This document shows positions 37,734 through 49,401 of a stretch of DNA of 64,000 nucleotides, piece by piece. Both the position numbers and the translations under genes were made by a program. The stretch comes from Acuticoccus sp. MNP-M23 (GTDB lineage Bacteria; Pseudomonadota; Alphaproteobacteria; Rhizobiales; Amorphaceae): the NCBI RefSeq assembly GCF_031195445.1, contig NZ_CP133480.1, positions 2,596,501 through 2,660,500 of the forward strand, given 5' to 3'. The notes under the pieces were generated by a model. That model did not search any database. It was not told where the DNA came from and saw only the letters and a program-made list of their open reading frames with translations. How positions within the stretch are numbered: the first letter of the stretch is position 1; each line of letters starts with the position of its first letter.

Positions 37734-38555
37734 ATGAGCCTTGGCATCAGGATGGCAGCCGTTCTTGCGCTCGGCCTCAGCGTTGCGGCCTGCGGCGGCG
37801 GACGGGTGGAAGAACTTGCCTTCAACGACACGCCGCCAGACCAGCTCTACAACGAGGCGCTGGTGCTGATGAACGAGGGCGATGTGCGCACCGCCCAGAT
37901 CAAGTTCGAGGAGGTGGACCGGCTCCACCCCCACACCGAATTTGGCCGCAAGAGCCAGATGATGCTGGCCTTCACCAGCTATTCGCGCGGGAAATATCCC
38001 GAGGCGATCAACGCCGCCAAGCGGTTTCTGGCGCTGCACCCCAACCACGAGGATGCCGCGTACGCGCAGTACATCATCGGCAATTCCTACTACAAGCAGA
38101 TCCCGGACGTGACGCGCGACCAGCGCGAGACCGAGCAGGCGCTCGCTGCGTTCCGCATCCTGATCGAGAAATACCCGGACAGCGAATATACGCCCGATGC
38201 GCGCAACAAGGTGCTGGCGGCAGAAGACCAGCTGGCCGGCAAGCAGATGGAAGTGGGCCGCTACTATCTGGAGCGGAACGACAACCTTGCCGCCATCAAC
38301 CGCTTCCGCAATGTGGTGGAGAACTACCAGCAGACGCGGCACGTGGAAGAAGCGCTATTCCGCCTGACCGAATCCTACTATGCGTTGGGGCTGACGCAGG
38401 AGGCGCAGACTGCGGCCGCCGTGCTCGGGCACAATTTCCCGGACAGCAAGTGGTACCGCGATTCCTACGCGCTCCTGGAAAAAGGCGGTTACTCGCCGAG
38501 CGAAGCCAAGGCAAGCTGGATCAGCCGGGCGTTCTCAAGCATCAACGTGCTCTGA
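37734..38555 (+). CDS. bamD: Outer membrane assembly lipoprotein BamD
   Basis: A 273-residue lipoprotein of the BAM complex that inserts outer-membrane beta barrels. The lipobox LSVAAC follows a short signal peptide, then five TPR-like helical pairs ([51 protein letters not shown]), the last two being typical BamD signatures. ATG 37734 follows GGAG by eight bases. The 104-bp gap after lpxC suggests its own promoter. Confidence 0.95.
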   Translation: MSLGIRMAAVLALGLSVAACGGGRVEELAFNDTPPDQLYNEALVLMNEGDVRTAQIKFEEVDRLHPHTEFGRKSQMMLAFTSYSRGKYPEAINAAKRFLALHPNHEDAAYAQYIIGNSYYKQIPDVTRDQRETEQALAAFRILIEKYPDSEYTPDARNKVLAAEDQLAGKQMEVGRYYLERNDNLAAINRFRNVVENYQQTRHVEEALFRLTESYYALGLTQEAQTAAAVLGHNFPDSKWYRDSYALLEKGGYSPSEAKASWISRAFSSINVL

Positions 38556-38606
38556 CCAGACCCCAGGCGAGGCAAGGCGAGTACGCCAAACGAGGGCGTT
38601 CGAGGC

Positions 38607-40265
38607 GTGCTGTCACGGTTATCCATCCGTAACATCGTCCTGATCGAGGCGCTGGACCTGTCCTTCGCGCCGGGCTTCACCGTGCTCACGGGGGAGACCG
38701 GTGCTGGCAAGTCCATCCTGCTCGATGCGCTGTCGCTTGCGCTGGGCGCAAAGGCAGAAGGCGGGCTGGTGCGACGCGGCGAAGACAAGGGCGCGGTGTC
38801 TGCAACCTTTCTCGTCACACCGCTGCATCCCGCCGTCGCGCTTCTTGCCGAGATGGACATCGAAGTGGAGGATGACGCAATCATCCTGCGCCGCACCCTG
38901 ACGGCGGATGGCAAGGCGCGCGGCTTCGTCAACGACCAGCCGGCCAGCGCGACGCTGATGAAATCACTGGGCACGATGCTGGTGGAAGTGCACGGCCAGC
39001 ACGCCGACCGGGGTCTGATCCAGCCTGCCGCGCACCGACGGCTGGTGGATGCCTACGGCACGCTTGGCGCCGAATGCGAGCATCTGGGCACTTTGTGGCG
39101 CGGCCTGAAGGATGCCGAGGAAGCGCTCGCCGCCCACGAGGCGAAGCTGGCGGCTGCCCGCGACGAGGTGGATTATCTCCGCGCCTCGGTTGACGAATTG
39201 ACCAGGCTCGACCCCGAACCCGGCGAGGAAGAGCGCCTCTCGGTGGACCGCAGTGCCATGGCGGCGGCCGAAAAGGTGGCGGGCGATCTGGCCGAGGCCG
39301 CATCGAGCCTTGAGGGGCCGAAGTCGCCCATCCCGTCGCTGGCGGGCGTCCTGCGCAAGCTGGAGCGCAAGATGAGCGGCGCCGAAGATAAGCTCACCCC
39401 CGTGATGGACGCGCTCGCCGCAGCGCTCGATGTGCTGGAGGAGGCGCGCACCACCATCGCGGATGCCCAGCGCAGCCTCGACTACAACCCCGGCGCAATG
39501 GAGGGGCTGGAAGAGCGATTGTTCGCGCTGCGTGCGGCGGCCCGCAAGTTCAAGGTGCCGGTGGACGACCTTGCAGCGCTTGCCGCAAAAATGGCGGACG
39601 ACCTTGGCGATATCGACGCCGGCGAGGAGCGCCTTGCCGGGCTTGCCTCCGCGGTCACTGCTGCGGAGCAGGCGTACCGCGATGCAGCCGCCACCTTGTC
39701 CGACAGGCGCCTTGCCGCCGCCAGCGCACTGGAGGCGGACATTGCGCGTGAGCTGGCGCCGCTGAAGCTGGACAAGGCGCGCTTCACCGTGCGTCACAGC
39801 GAGGCGGAGCCCGCCGCCGAGGGCATCGACCGCATGGAGTTCTACGTTCAGACCAACCCCGGCTCGCCGCCGGGCCCCATCCTGAAGGTGGCATCCGGCG
39901 GCGAATTCTCGCGCTTTCTGCTGGCGCTCAAGGTCTCGCTCGCCGACCGCGGCTCCGCCTCCACCATGATCTTCGACGAGATCGACACCGGCGTGGGCGG
40001 CGCGGTGTCGGACGCGATCGGCGCGCGGATGGCCCGCCTGTCGGAGGCGGTGCAGGTGATTGCCGTCACCCACGCGCCGCAGGTGGCGGCAAGGGCCGAC
40101 AATCACCTTCTGATTGCCAAGAGCCACACAGGGTCTGCCACAACGCAGACGGCGGTGGAGCAGATCGAGGGCGAAGCGCGCAAGGAAGAGATTGCGCGCA
40201 TGCTGGCCGGCGCCGTCATCACCGACGAGGCGCGCGCCGCTGCCGTGCGCCTGATCGAAGCCTGA
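38607..40265 (+). CDS. recN: DNA repair protein RecN
   Basis: A 552-residue SMC-like ATPase acting in double-strand-break repair. MLSRLSIRNIVLIEALDL and the Walker A GETGAGKS (residues 29-36) start the head, long coiled coils rich in Ala, Glu and Leu fill residues 150-370, and the C-terminal head has the signature ASGGEFSRFLLAL and Walker B MIFDEIDTGVGG. GTG 38607 start. The usual alphaproteobacterial order bamD-recN-ligA is kept. Confidence 0.96.
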   Translation: MLSRLSIRNIVLIEALDLSFAPGFTVLTGETGAGKSILLDALSLALGAKAEGGLVRRGEDKGAVSATFLVTPLHPAVALLAEMDIEVEDDAIILRRTLTADGKARGFVNDQPASATLMKSLGTMLVEVHGQHADRGLIQPAAHRRLVDAYGTLGAECEHLGTLWRGLKDAEEALAAHEAKLAAARDEVDYLRASVDELTRLDPEPGEEERLSVDRSAMAAAEKVAGDLAEAASSLEGPKSPIPSLAGVLRKLERKMSGAEDKLTPVMDALAAALDVLEEARTTIADAQRSLDYNPGAMEGLEERLFALRAAARKFKVPVDDLAALAAKMADDLGDIDAGEERLAGLASAVTAAEQAYRDAAATLSDRRLAAASALEADIARELAPLKLDKARFTVRHSEAEPAAEGIDRMEFYVQTNPGSPPGPILKVASGGEFSRFLLALKVSLADRGSASTMIFDEIDTGVGGAVSDAIGARMARLSEAVQVIAVTHAPQVAARADNHLLIAKSHTGSATTQTAVEQIEGEARKEEIARMLAGAVITDEARAAAVRLIEA

Positions 40266-42443
<2,178 letters not shown>

Positions 42444-42467
42444 ACGCCGGGCTGCCGTGGCGCCTCG

Positions 42468-43175
42468 TCAGCCGCCGGCGCTGCCGGTTGCCTCATCAGC
42501 GGGCCTAGCGCGCCGGGTGATGACAAGATCCCGCCCGTCGGTCCGCAAGCCCTCCAGCGCTGCGAGAAGGGCGTTGTCCATCGGATTGGCGGCTTGAATC
42601 CGCGGCACCCCGGTCTTGCGCGGAAAAGGCATCCCCCGCGCCTTGAACGGGTGGGGGCCGAAATCTGTCGGCTTCACCTCCAGAACTCGCGCAAGCACCT
42701 CGACGAAGGGGCGGAGGTTCTCCGGATCGCCGATCAGGAACGGGCCTGCCTTGATGCGTGCAACAGCGGCCTCCACACTCGGCTCCTCGCCATCGGGGGA
42801 CAAGACACGGGTGGTCGCATCGCGGATGGTCTTTGCGAACGGCAGGTCTTCTTCAAGCACCTCGCGCGGCATGAATGCATGCGTGAGGGCATGGTGCGGG
42901 TGCGCCTCGTTGTTCACCGCAGTTGACCACTGGCGCATGGACCGCGTGCCCGGATCGTCCAGCACCATGGCAAAGAAGCGGACGCCGCGCAGCGCATAGA
43001 CCTTGTCGAACGGCAAAGGTCCGCCGATGACCTTGAAGCGTTTCGCGATGCCGGGCTTGAGGTCGTCGACAGTGAGATTGCGATCGAGCCAGCCCACCGC
43101 GTCCGCTCCCAGCGCCCGCTTGAAGGCTTCGTATGGGTTGTCCACGGACCCGAACATAGTCTGAAACACGATCAA
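42468..43175 (-). CDS. Hypothetical protein, 235 residues
   Basis: A soluble protein with no signal peptide or membrane helix. It has mixed alpha/beta character (YEAFKRALGADAVGWLDRNL, GVRFFAMVLDDPGTRSMRQW, NNEAHPHHALTHAF) and a Gly/Ala-rich basic tail. Several His and Asp residues cluster in the middle (EAHPHHALTH) but no known motif is matched. Good third-position GC bias supports a real gene. It is convergent with ligA, only 24 bp apart, and divergent from tRNA-Ala. Confidence 0.75.
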   Translation of the reverse strand: MIVFQTMFGSVDNPYEAFKRALGADAVGWLDRNLTVDDLKPGIAKRFKVIGGPLPFDKVYALRGVRFFAMVLDDPGTRSMRQWSTAVNNEAHPHHALTHAFMPREVLEEDLPFAKTIRDATTRVLSPDGEEPSVEAAVARIKAGPFLIGDPENLRPFVEVLARVLEVKPTDFGPHPFKARGMPFPRKTGVPRIQAANPMDNALLAALEGLRTDGRDLVITRRARPADEATGSAGG

Positions 43176-43378
43176 CGGGACTTCTCCATCTTTCTGAGGC
43201 TTGCCGCATCACGGCTATCCGGCTCCTGCGGCTTACGCCAAGATGGCGCGCTTCGGCACCCCTGTCATGCCCGGCCGGGGCGCATGTTGCTGGCACAGGC
43301 ACATTTTCGGGCCACCCATCCGCGTGGACGTCCGCCAATATTGACTTTGCCTGCAGGCGATAACATACCGCCATCGTC

Positions 43379-43454
43379 GGGGCCGTAGCTCAGTTGGGAG
43401 AGCGCTGCAATCGCACTGCAGAGGTCAGGGGTTCGAATCCCCTCGGCTCCACCA
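43379..43454 (+). tRNA. tRNA-Ala (anticodon CGC)
   Basis: A complete 76-base cloverleaf: acceptor GGGGCCG/CGGCTCC with one G-U pair, anticodon stem CTGCA/TGCAG around loop ATCGCAC with anticodon CGC reading GCG, T arm with GGTTCGAATCC, discriminator A and encoded CCA at 43452-43454. It stands 57 bp before the GDP-fucose synthase gene. Confidence 0.95.
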
Positions 43455-43511
43455 CGCCAACAGCGTTCCCGGTCCTGATAATTCGCGTGCTCCAATCACA
43501 AAGGTTGGCCC

Positions 43512-44465
43512 TTGCAACAACTCCATACCCTGGCCGGCAAACGCGTCTTTGTGGCGGGCCATCGCGGCATGGTCGGGCAGGCGATCGTCCGCGCGCTCGG
43601 CGCCGAAAACCCCGCCGAAGTTCTGACCGCCACACGCAACGAGCTTGACCTCAGGGATCGTGCGGCCGTGAAAACCTGGCTTGCCGCCCACAAGCCAGAC
43701 GTCGTCTTTCTGGCAGCAGCACGGGTTGGCGGCATTCTGGCGAACGACACCTATCCGTCAGAATTCCTGTTCGACAATCTGGAGCTGGAGACTGCCGTCA
43801 TTCGCGGCGCGTTCGAGGCGGATGTGGAGCGGCTCGTGTTCCTCGGCTCGTCGTGCATCTATCCGAAGATGGCGCCGCAGCCCATGGCGGAGGATGCGCT
43901 CCTCACCGGTCCGCTGGAGCCCACCAACGAGTGGTACGCCATTGCCAAGATTGCCGGCATCAAGATGTGCCAGGCGCTGAAGCGGCAGTACGGCGCGCAC
44001 TACATATCGGTGATGCCCACCAACCTTTACGGGCCGGGCGACAATTTCGATCTGGCATCCAGCCATGTCATCCCGGCGCTGATGCGCAAGGCGCACGACG
44101 CGAAGGTGGCGGGCGCGCCGCAGATGGTGATCTGGGGATCGGGCCAGCCTCGCCGCGAGTTCATGCATGTGGACGATTGCGCGTCCGGCATCCTCCACGC
44201 GGCGCGTTTTTACGATGGCTACGAGCACATCAACATCGGCCTCGGCACCGACGTGACCATCCGCGAACTTGCCGAACTGGTGATGGACGTGGTGGGCTAC
44301 ACCGGCGCACTGGTCACCGATCCCACCAAGCCGGACGGTACCCCGCGCAAGCTGATGGACGGCGCCCGCCTCAAGGCGCTGGGGTGGCAGCATCAAATCT
44401 CCCTTCGCGAGGGGCTCGCATCCACATATGACTGGTTTGTCGAGCACCACGCAGCCACCGCATGA
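43512..44465 (+). CDS. fcl: GDP-L-fucose synthase (GDP-4-keto-6-deoxymannose epimerase/reductase)
   Basis: A 317-residue short-chain dehydrogenase/reductase making GDP-L-fucose for surface glycans. The NADPH loop is VFVAGHRGMVGQAIV, the catalytic serine region is LGSSCIYPK, YxxxK is WYAIAKIAG, and PTNLYGPGDNFD plus WGSGQPRREFMHVDD are family marks. TTG 43512 start. The GDP-mannose dehydratase gene gmd that should supply its substrate is not adjacent. Two glycosyltransferase genes follow on the same strand. Confidence 0.94.
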   Translation: MQQLHTLAGKRVFVAGHRGMVGQAIVRALGAENPAEVLTATRNELDLRDRAAVKTWLAAHKPDVVFLAAARVGGILANDTYPSEFLFDNLELETAVIRGAFEADVERLVFLGSSCIYPKMAPQPMAEDALLTGPLEPTNEWYAIAKIAGIKMCQALKRQYGAHYISVMPTNLYGPGDNFDLASSHVIPALMRKAHDAKVAGAPQMVIWGSGQPRREFMHVDDCASGILHAARFYDGYEHINIGLGTDVTIRELAELVMDVVGYTGALVTDPTKPDGTPRKLMDGARLKALGWQHQISLREGLASTYDWFVEHHAATA

Positions 44466-44493
44466 AGAGCGCACCGACCGAGCAGGTTTCCCG

Positions 44494-46023
44494 TTGAGTC
44501 TTACCGTTGCAACCGTCGCCCTGAACGCGGCCGAAGAACTCCCCCTGACCCTCGAAAGCATTCTCGGTCAGGACTATCCTGACATCGAGCTTCTGGTGGT
44601 CGACGGGTCGAGCTGGGACGATACGCCAGAGGTCCTTTCCCGCTACCGGGACGACATCGACCGGCTGGAAATCATCGAGGACGCCGGGATCTTCGATGCC
44701 ATGAACCGGGCCGCTGCCATGGCCGGCGGCGAGATGGTCCTGTTTCTCAACGCGGGCGATCTCTTCCACAGCGCGGACACCGTGACCCGGCTGATGGCGC
44801 GGCGGCACACCGATGCCGACATCGTCTACGGCAACCACATCTATCGCAAGAATGGCCGCGAGATGTTCCAGCAATCCTGGGATTTCCGCGCGGCAATGGC
44901 GGGCTTGCGCAGCGGGCGGATCACGCCGGAGTGGATCGCCCGCTTTCCGGCGCACCAGGCCACCATGACACGCACCACCCTCCTGCGGGAAAAGCGCTAC
45001 GACACAGCCTTTCGCGTCTGCGCCGACCACGACTTCTTCCTGCGCGCGGTGGAGGCTGGCGCCACGCCGCAATTTGTGGACGAGATCGTGGCGATCTACG
45101 CAGGCGGCGGCTTTTCGGACCAGCGGCACGACCTGCTCAAGTTGGAGTGGAACGCGCTGCACCGGCGCTTTTCGGCCGATCCTGCCGGCGTCGACGCCTA
45201 CTATTATGGCGGGGCCTCCCCGTTCCGCGGCACGCGTTCGCTGGCGGCAGGCGAGGCGATTGTCGGCCTTTCGGTCGAACGGAAGGCGGACCTTGCCCGT
45301 GCAATCAACCACCCTTACCGCTTTTTGTCGGGCGACGGGGCGCGCTTCCTTACCCCCACCGGCACCAACGCCACCGGCCTTCAGCTGCGCGGCACCAATC
45401 CGTTCACGAACCAGATCCTGAACGCCTTCGTGGACGGGCAGTCCATTGCGCAGGTGGCGGTACCCAAGGGGAGCTTTGCCGTCGATCTGGTGTTCGAGAT
45501 GCCGCTTCCCGGCGGCACTGTCGTGGAGGTCATGTCCGACCACGCCGAGCCGTTCGATGCAGGGTCGGGGCTGGTTTCGCTGGCCGTGCGCGAGTTCGAG
45601 TTCAGCGGCGACGCGACCACATCGCCGCGGCCGGCCGGCGCCAAGGTCGCCTTCAACCGCACCACATCGGCCGAAAACGCCGAGCTTCTGGGCGCAGGCT
45701 GGTACCAGTTCGAGCCGACCTTCATCTGGTCGCGCGGGGTGAAGAGCGAGGTGCGGCTTTCGTCGATGGATTCCATCTCGGCTCTCGTTGTCGACATGCG
45801 GCCCAACCCCGTGGTGAAGAACCAGAGCTGCACCATCAGCGTCAACGGCATGGTCGTTGCGGAAGGCCCGCTGAGCGGCGGTGCGATCAGCGCGGATGTG
45901 GGGCACCTCTGGCGCAAGGGCGGACAGGACAACATGGTCCATATCCAGCCTTCGGCTTCGGCCAGCGTCGGCGGCGATCCGCGCGACCTCGGCGTCGCTC
46001 TCGTCAGCATCCAGCTGCGCTAA
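44494..46023 (+). CDS. GT2 glycosyltransferase with long C-terminal extension
   Basis: About 509 residues. The first 200 form a GT-A fold: VATVALNAAEELPLTLESIL, LVVDGSSWDDT, the FLNAGDLFHSADT segment near residue 92, and a YGNHIYRKNGREMF loop. Residues after about 240 form an unrecognised beta-rich region with Asn, Gly and Val, which may bind carbohydrate or mediate oligomerisation. TTG 44494 is preferred because AGG lies seven bases upstream and the GT fold begins there; ATG 44428 would overlap fcl by 38 bases and add a low-complexity head. Probably adds a sugar to a surface glycan made with GDP-fucose. Confidence 0.85.
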   Translation: MSLTVATVALNAAEELPLTLESILGQDYPDIELLVVDGSSWDDTPEVLSRYRDDIDRLEIIEDAGIFDAMNRAAAMAGGEMVLFLNAGDLFHSADTVTRLMARRHTDADIVYGNHIYRKNGREMFQQSWDFRAAMAGLRSGRITPEWIARFPAHQATMTRTTLLREKRYDTAFRVCADHDFFLRAVEAGATPQFVDEIVAIYAGGGFSDQRHDLLKLEWNALHRRFSADPAGVDAYYYGGASPFRGTRSLAAGEAIVGLSVERKADLARAINHPYRFLSGDGARFLTPTGTNATGLQLRGTNPFTNQILNAFVDGQSIAQVAVPKGSFAVDLVFEMPLPGGTVVEVMSDHAEPFDAGSGLVSLAVREFEFSGDATTSPRPAGAKVAFNRTTSAENAELLGAGWYQFEPTFIWSRGVKSEVRLSSMDSISALVVDMRPNPVVKNQSCTISVNGMVVAEGPLSGGAISADVGHLWRKGGQDNMVHIQPSASASVGGDPRDLGVALVSIQLR

Positions 46024-46033
46024 GGGGATGGGC

Positions 46034-47080
46034 ATGAAGATCTGTTTCGTCGGCCACACGTTCCACGAGCGCACCGGGTCCACCCGGTTCATCCAGAGCC
46101 TTCTGGCCGAATTGGGCACGGTCACCGTGCTTCACTCCTCGCCCGACGATCCGCGCCTGTCGGACGACACGGCTGTGGAGACATACCTCAAGGAAGATTT
46201 CGACCTCTGGGTCTTCCTGCAGACCGAATATGTGGCAGCGCGGCTTCTGCCGCTCGGGCTGCGCAACGCGGTCATCATCCCCATGTATGACGGGGCGTGG
46301 AGCCATTCGGACGACTACTGGCGCCAGTTCATCAACTGCCGCTTTGCCACCTTCTCGCGCACGCTCCACAGCCACCTGCAGCGGCTGGACCAGCGCAGCG
46401 CCTCGTTCGAATACTGGCCGGAGCCCGCGGCCCCGGTGGCGCGGAACACGGCGCCCGAAACGTGGTCGGCGTTTTTCTGGGAGCGCAAGCCGCAGGACGT
46501 GCCGAGCGCGCGGACCGTGGCCAAGCAATGCCGGACGTTGAAGATCGGCAGCCTCCACGTCCACGCCGTGCCCGATTTTCCGCACGAAGCGGCAAGCGCC
46601 CACAGCTATCGCCGCCGGGACACCTTGGAGGGCGTTGCCCTCACCACGTCGGACTGGTTCGACGACAAGGCCGAGTTTGCGGCGGTGAGCGGGGCGCCGC
46701 TGTTCCACTTTGCGCCGCGCCTGCGCGAAGGGATCGGCATGATGACGCTGGAGGCGATGGCGCGCGGGCAGATTGTGGTGGCGCCCGACAGGCCGACCGC
46801 CAACGAATATATCGGCCACAGGTCCAGCGGGATTCTTTACGATCCGGAGCGGCCGCTGGCATTGCCGGAGCTGTCGCAGGGCGAGGCGGAGGACATCAGC
46901 GCTGCCGCGTGGTCCCGCGTCGAGTTCGGGCACCGTGCCTGGACCCAGGATCGTGAGCGGCTGATCTCGTTCCTGCTGGATGACGGGCGGCGCTGGCCGA
47001 ACACGGATTCTTCAGCCCATTTCGGCCTGAAGATCCGGCAGGCGGCGCGGTCCCGCAAACTTAGCTCCCTTGCGAAGTAA
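46034..47080 (+). CDS. Glycosyltransferase, GT4/GT-B-like
   Basis: A 348-residue protein starting MKICFVGHTFHERTGSTRF at ATG 46034, six bases after AAGGGG. The C-terminal half carries the GT4-type donor motif REGIGMMTLEAMARGQIVVAP with the conserved Glu, followed by PTANEYI. The N-terminal half is less typical, so acceptor and donor are unknown. It is the last gene of the fcl glycan group, 10 bp after the GT2 gene. Confidence 0.8.
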   Translation: MKICFVGHTFHERTGSTRFIQSLLAELGTVTVLHSSPDDPRLSDDTAVETYLKEDFDLWVFLQTEYVAARLLPLGLRNAVIIPMYDGAWSHSDDYWRQFINCRFATFSRTLHSHLQRLDQRSASFEYWPEPAAPVARNTAPETWSAFFWERKPQDVPSARTVAKQCRTLKIGSLHVHAVPDFPHEAASAHSYRRRDTLEGVALTTSDWFDDKAEFAAVSGAPLFHFAPRLREGIGMMTLEAMARGQIVVAPDRPTANEYIGHRSSGILYDPERPLALPELSQGEAEDISAAAWSRVEFGHRAWTQDRERLISFLLDDGRRWPNTDSSAHFGLKIRQAARSRKLSSLAK

Positions 47081-47228
47081 CCTCGTTGCAAAGAAGCTTG
47101 CGCTGGGCTTGTGGATTTAGTCCTCACATTTGGGGGTTGACTGGCTTTCATCTGCAGAATCAGCAATTATAACCTTTGACGCGGCGAGAGTGCGCCATAG
47201 TTGCGCCGCTAACAGGGGATTAGCGGAT

Positions 47229-48425
47229 ATGAGCGAAGCAGACGTCACCCGAGACCAGGGACGCATCAAGGAATGGGCCGAAGCGCGCGGCGGGCGACCG
47301 TCGATCGTCAAGGACACTGCCAACAACGGCAAACCTGGCGCCTTGCTCCGGTTCGACTTCGGCAAGAAGGACGACTCGCTGGACGAGATCGACTGGCCGA
47401 AATTTTTCGACATGATGGACAAGTACGGTCTGGCGCTTCTCCTGCAGGAGACCACCAAGTCCGGCAACAAGAGCCGCTTCTGCAAATTCGTCGACGCGGC
47501 CGATCACGGGCTTGAGAAGGCCCCGGCGAAGAAGCGCGCGTCGGCCAAAAGCGCCAGCGCCGCAAAGCCGGCTGCGAAAACGTCGGCCAGCAGCAAGGCG
47601 GCGCCAGCCTCGAAATCCTCCGCGGCGAAACCGAAGGCCACCAAGGCGGCGGCGTCCAAAACGAGCGCATCGGCCGGGTCCAAGATGAACGGCGCCAAGG
47701 CACCGGCATCGGGCTCCAAGTCGACTTCGAAGTCGGCGGCAAAGCCATCGGCCCCCGCCAAGAAAACAAGCGCCAGCAAGGCGGCGAGCAGCACATCGGC
47801 ATCCGCCAAATCACCGGCCAAGACCGCATCCAAATCCTCCGCCGGGACCGCTGCATCCAAGAAAACAACGACGAAGGCATCGTCTTCCGCGAGCGCATCG
47901 TCGAAATCCACCGCAAACGCCAAGCCTGCCGCAAAGTCGGCGTCGTCCGCCAAGGCCGCCACCCCGAAAAAGGCCGCCGCGTCCGGCAAGGCCGCGACGG
48001 CAAGCAAGAGCAAGGCCGCACCGTCGGCAAAGTCCGCTTCATCCGCAAAGGCCTCGCCCGCGGCAAAATCCACGAAAGCGCCGGCCAAAAAGGCAAAGGC
48101 TGATGCTGCGGCCGGTGAAGCACGGCTGAAAAAGGCCAGCGCCGACGACGATGCGCAGACCACTGTCGATCACACCCGCATTCGCGAATGGGTGGAATCG
48201 CGTGGCGGCCGGCCGACTCACGTGGCCGAAACCGGCACCAAGAAAGGCAAGCTCGGCATCCTGCGGATCGACTTCGGCAAACCCGACGAGGGCCTTGCCG
48301 CAGTGCCCTGGCCCAAATTCCTGAAGGCGTTTGACGACAACAAGCTCGCCTTCCTGTTCAAGGAAAAGACCGCGACCGGCAAGGTGAGCCGGTTCAACAA
48401 GTTCGTCTCCCGCGACGACGCCTGA
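47229..48425 (+). CDS. Duplicated small-domain protein with histone-H1-like linker
   Basis: A 398-residue protein. Residues about 9-91 and 314-398 are two copies of one domain: each has RIxEWxExRGGRP, then [14 protein letters not shown], a WPKF segment, LALLLQE/LAFLFKE and SRFxKFV. Single copies of this domain occur as small proteins in many bacteria, sometimes misnamed glucan branching enzyme; its role is unknown. Residues 95-313 are a low-complexity chain of Lys, Ala, Ser, Thr and Pro ([11 protein letters not shown]-like), similar to histone H1 tails and bacterial HU/AlgP-like tails, so nucleic-acid binding is likely. ATG 47229 follows AGGGGAT. It has its own promoter region (47081-47228) and a convergent neighbour. 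No signal peptide is present, so it should be cytoplasmic. Confidence 0.85.
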   Translation: MSEADVTRDQGRIKEWAEARGGRPSIVKDTANNGKPGALLRFDFGKKDDSLDEIDWPKFFDMMDKYGLALLLQETTKSGNKSRFCKFVDAADHGLEKAPAKKRASAKSASAAKPAAKTSASSKAAPASKSSAAKPKATKAAASKTSASAGSKMNGAKAPASGSKSTSKSAAKPSAPAKKTSASKAASSTSASAKSPAKTASKSSAGTAASKKTTTKASSSASASSKSTANAKPAAKSASSAKAATPKKAAASGKAATASKSKAAPSAKSASSAKASPAAKSTKAPAKKAKADAAAGEARLKKASADDDAQTTVDHTRIREWVESRGGRPTHVAETGTKKGKLGILRIDFGKPDEGLAAVPWPKFLKAFDDNKLAFLFKEKTATGKVSRFNKFVSRDDA

Positions 48426-48713
48426 ATTCGGCAGTTCCGCCGGCCAGATCTTTCGCGCAGCGCTGCACCGGATGCCGCGCTGCGCGAAGGACTGGCGTTG
48501 CGCCGTACCCTGCGGAGGCCGAAAGGTCGCACAACACGGCACCGCCGCAGCTGCCCGGCCATGGTTTCGTCGCCTGCGTCCTTCATTAAACTCACGGCTT
48601 GCCCCGCACCGGGACGAAGCCAAATGCAAACGGGCGGCACCAAGGCCACCCGCTGCTACGCTCTATTGCCGTAATTTTTGAGAGCGGGGCGCGAGCCGCC
48701 CCGGACGCCGACG

Positions 48714-49370
48714 TCAGACGACGGCGATGGCCAAGACGACGCCGAGCGCCACCAGAACGCCGAGCCAGACCAGCGGCGGAATTCGTGTAGACGATTTCTC
48801 CGCGCTGCCCGCGTCCGCTGCGGTGGGGGCGGGCGCTGCAGGCGGCGGGGCGGATGCTGCCGGCGCTGCCGCTGCGGCAGCCACCGGATCTTCCGGCACG
48901 GGGTCGCCAACGGCAGGCTCCGGCTCGGCGCCCTTGCTCAGGATTTCCGACAGGTTCTGGAAAAAGTCGGCCGCATATTTTCTCGCGGTGGAATCCACCA
49001 GGCGCGAACCGAGCTGCGCCAGCTTGCCGCCGATATTGGCCTTGGCGTTGTAGGTCAGGATGGTGTCGTCGCCATCTTCGGCCAGCACGACTTCGGCCGA
49101 ACCCTTGGCAAAGCCCGCCACGCCGCCCTTGCCTTCGCCCACCAGCGTGTAGCGCTCGGGTGCCACGGGGTCGGTGATCTTCACCACGGCGTCAAATGTC
49201 GCCTTTACCGGGCCAACCTTGGCTTCCACCTTGCCGGCAAGCTCGTCGTCGCTGATCTTGGTCAGCTCCTTGCAGCCTTTCACGCAAGCCTGCAGGATTT
49301 CGGGGTCGTGCAGGGCCTTCCACACGGTTTCACGCGGCGCCGGGATGCGGTGTTCGCCAGTCAGTTCCAT
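48714..49370 (-). CDS. coxG: CoxG-like SRPBCC protein with C-terminal membrane anchor
   Basis: A 218-residue protein: an SRPBCC (START-like) domain in residues 1-145 (MELTGEHRIPAPRETVWKAL, DPEILQACVKGCKEL) followed by an Ala/Pro-rich linker and one C-terminal membrane helix (LVWLGVLVALGVVLAIAVV). This is the CoxG architecture; CoxG tethers carbon monoxide dehydrogenase or related molybdenum hydroxylases to the membrane or delivers electrons. A molybdenum hydroxylase operon lies 10 kb away at 59768-63425, but the genes are not contiguous. Confidence 0.88.
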   Translation of the reverse strand: MELTGEHRIPAPRETVWKALHDPEILQACVKGCKELTKISDDELAGKVEAKVGPVKATFDAVVKITDPVAPERYTLVGEGKGGVAGFAKGSAEVVLAEDGDDTILTYNAKANIGGKLAQLGSRLVDSTARKYAADFFQNLSEILSKGAEPEPAVGDPVPEDPVAAAAAAPAASAPPPAAPAPTAADAGSAEKSSTRIPPLVWLGVLVALGVVLAIAVV

Positions 49371-49401
49371 TGGTGTCCTCCAGTGCGCGCAACATTTGTC
49401 A

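Noticed and set aside
48685-48703. Hairpin CGGGGCG/CGCCCCG after coxG as an intrinsic terminator
   Set aside because: On neither strand is the stem followed by a T-run; it is noted only as a stem.
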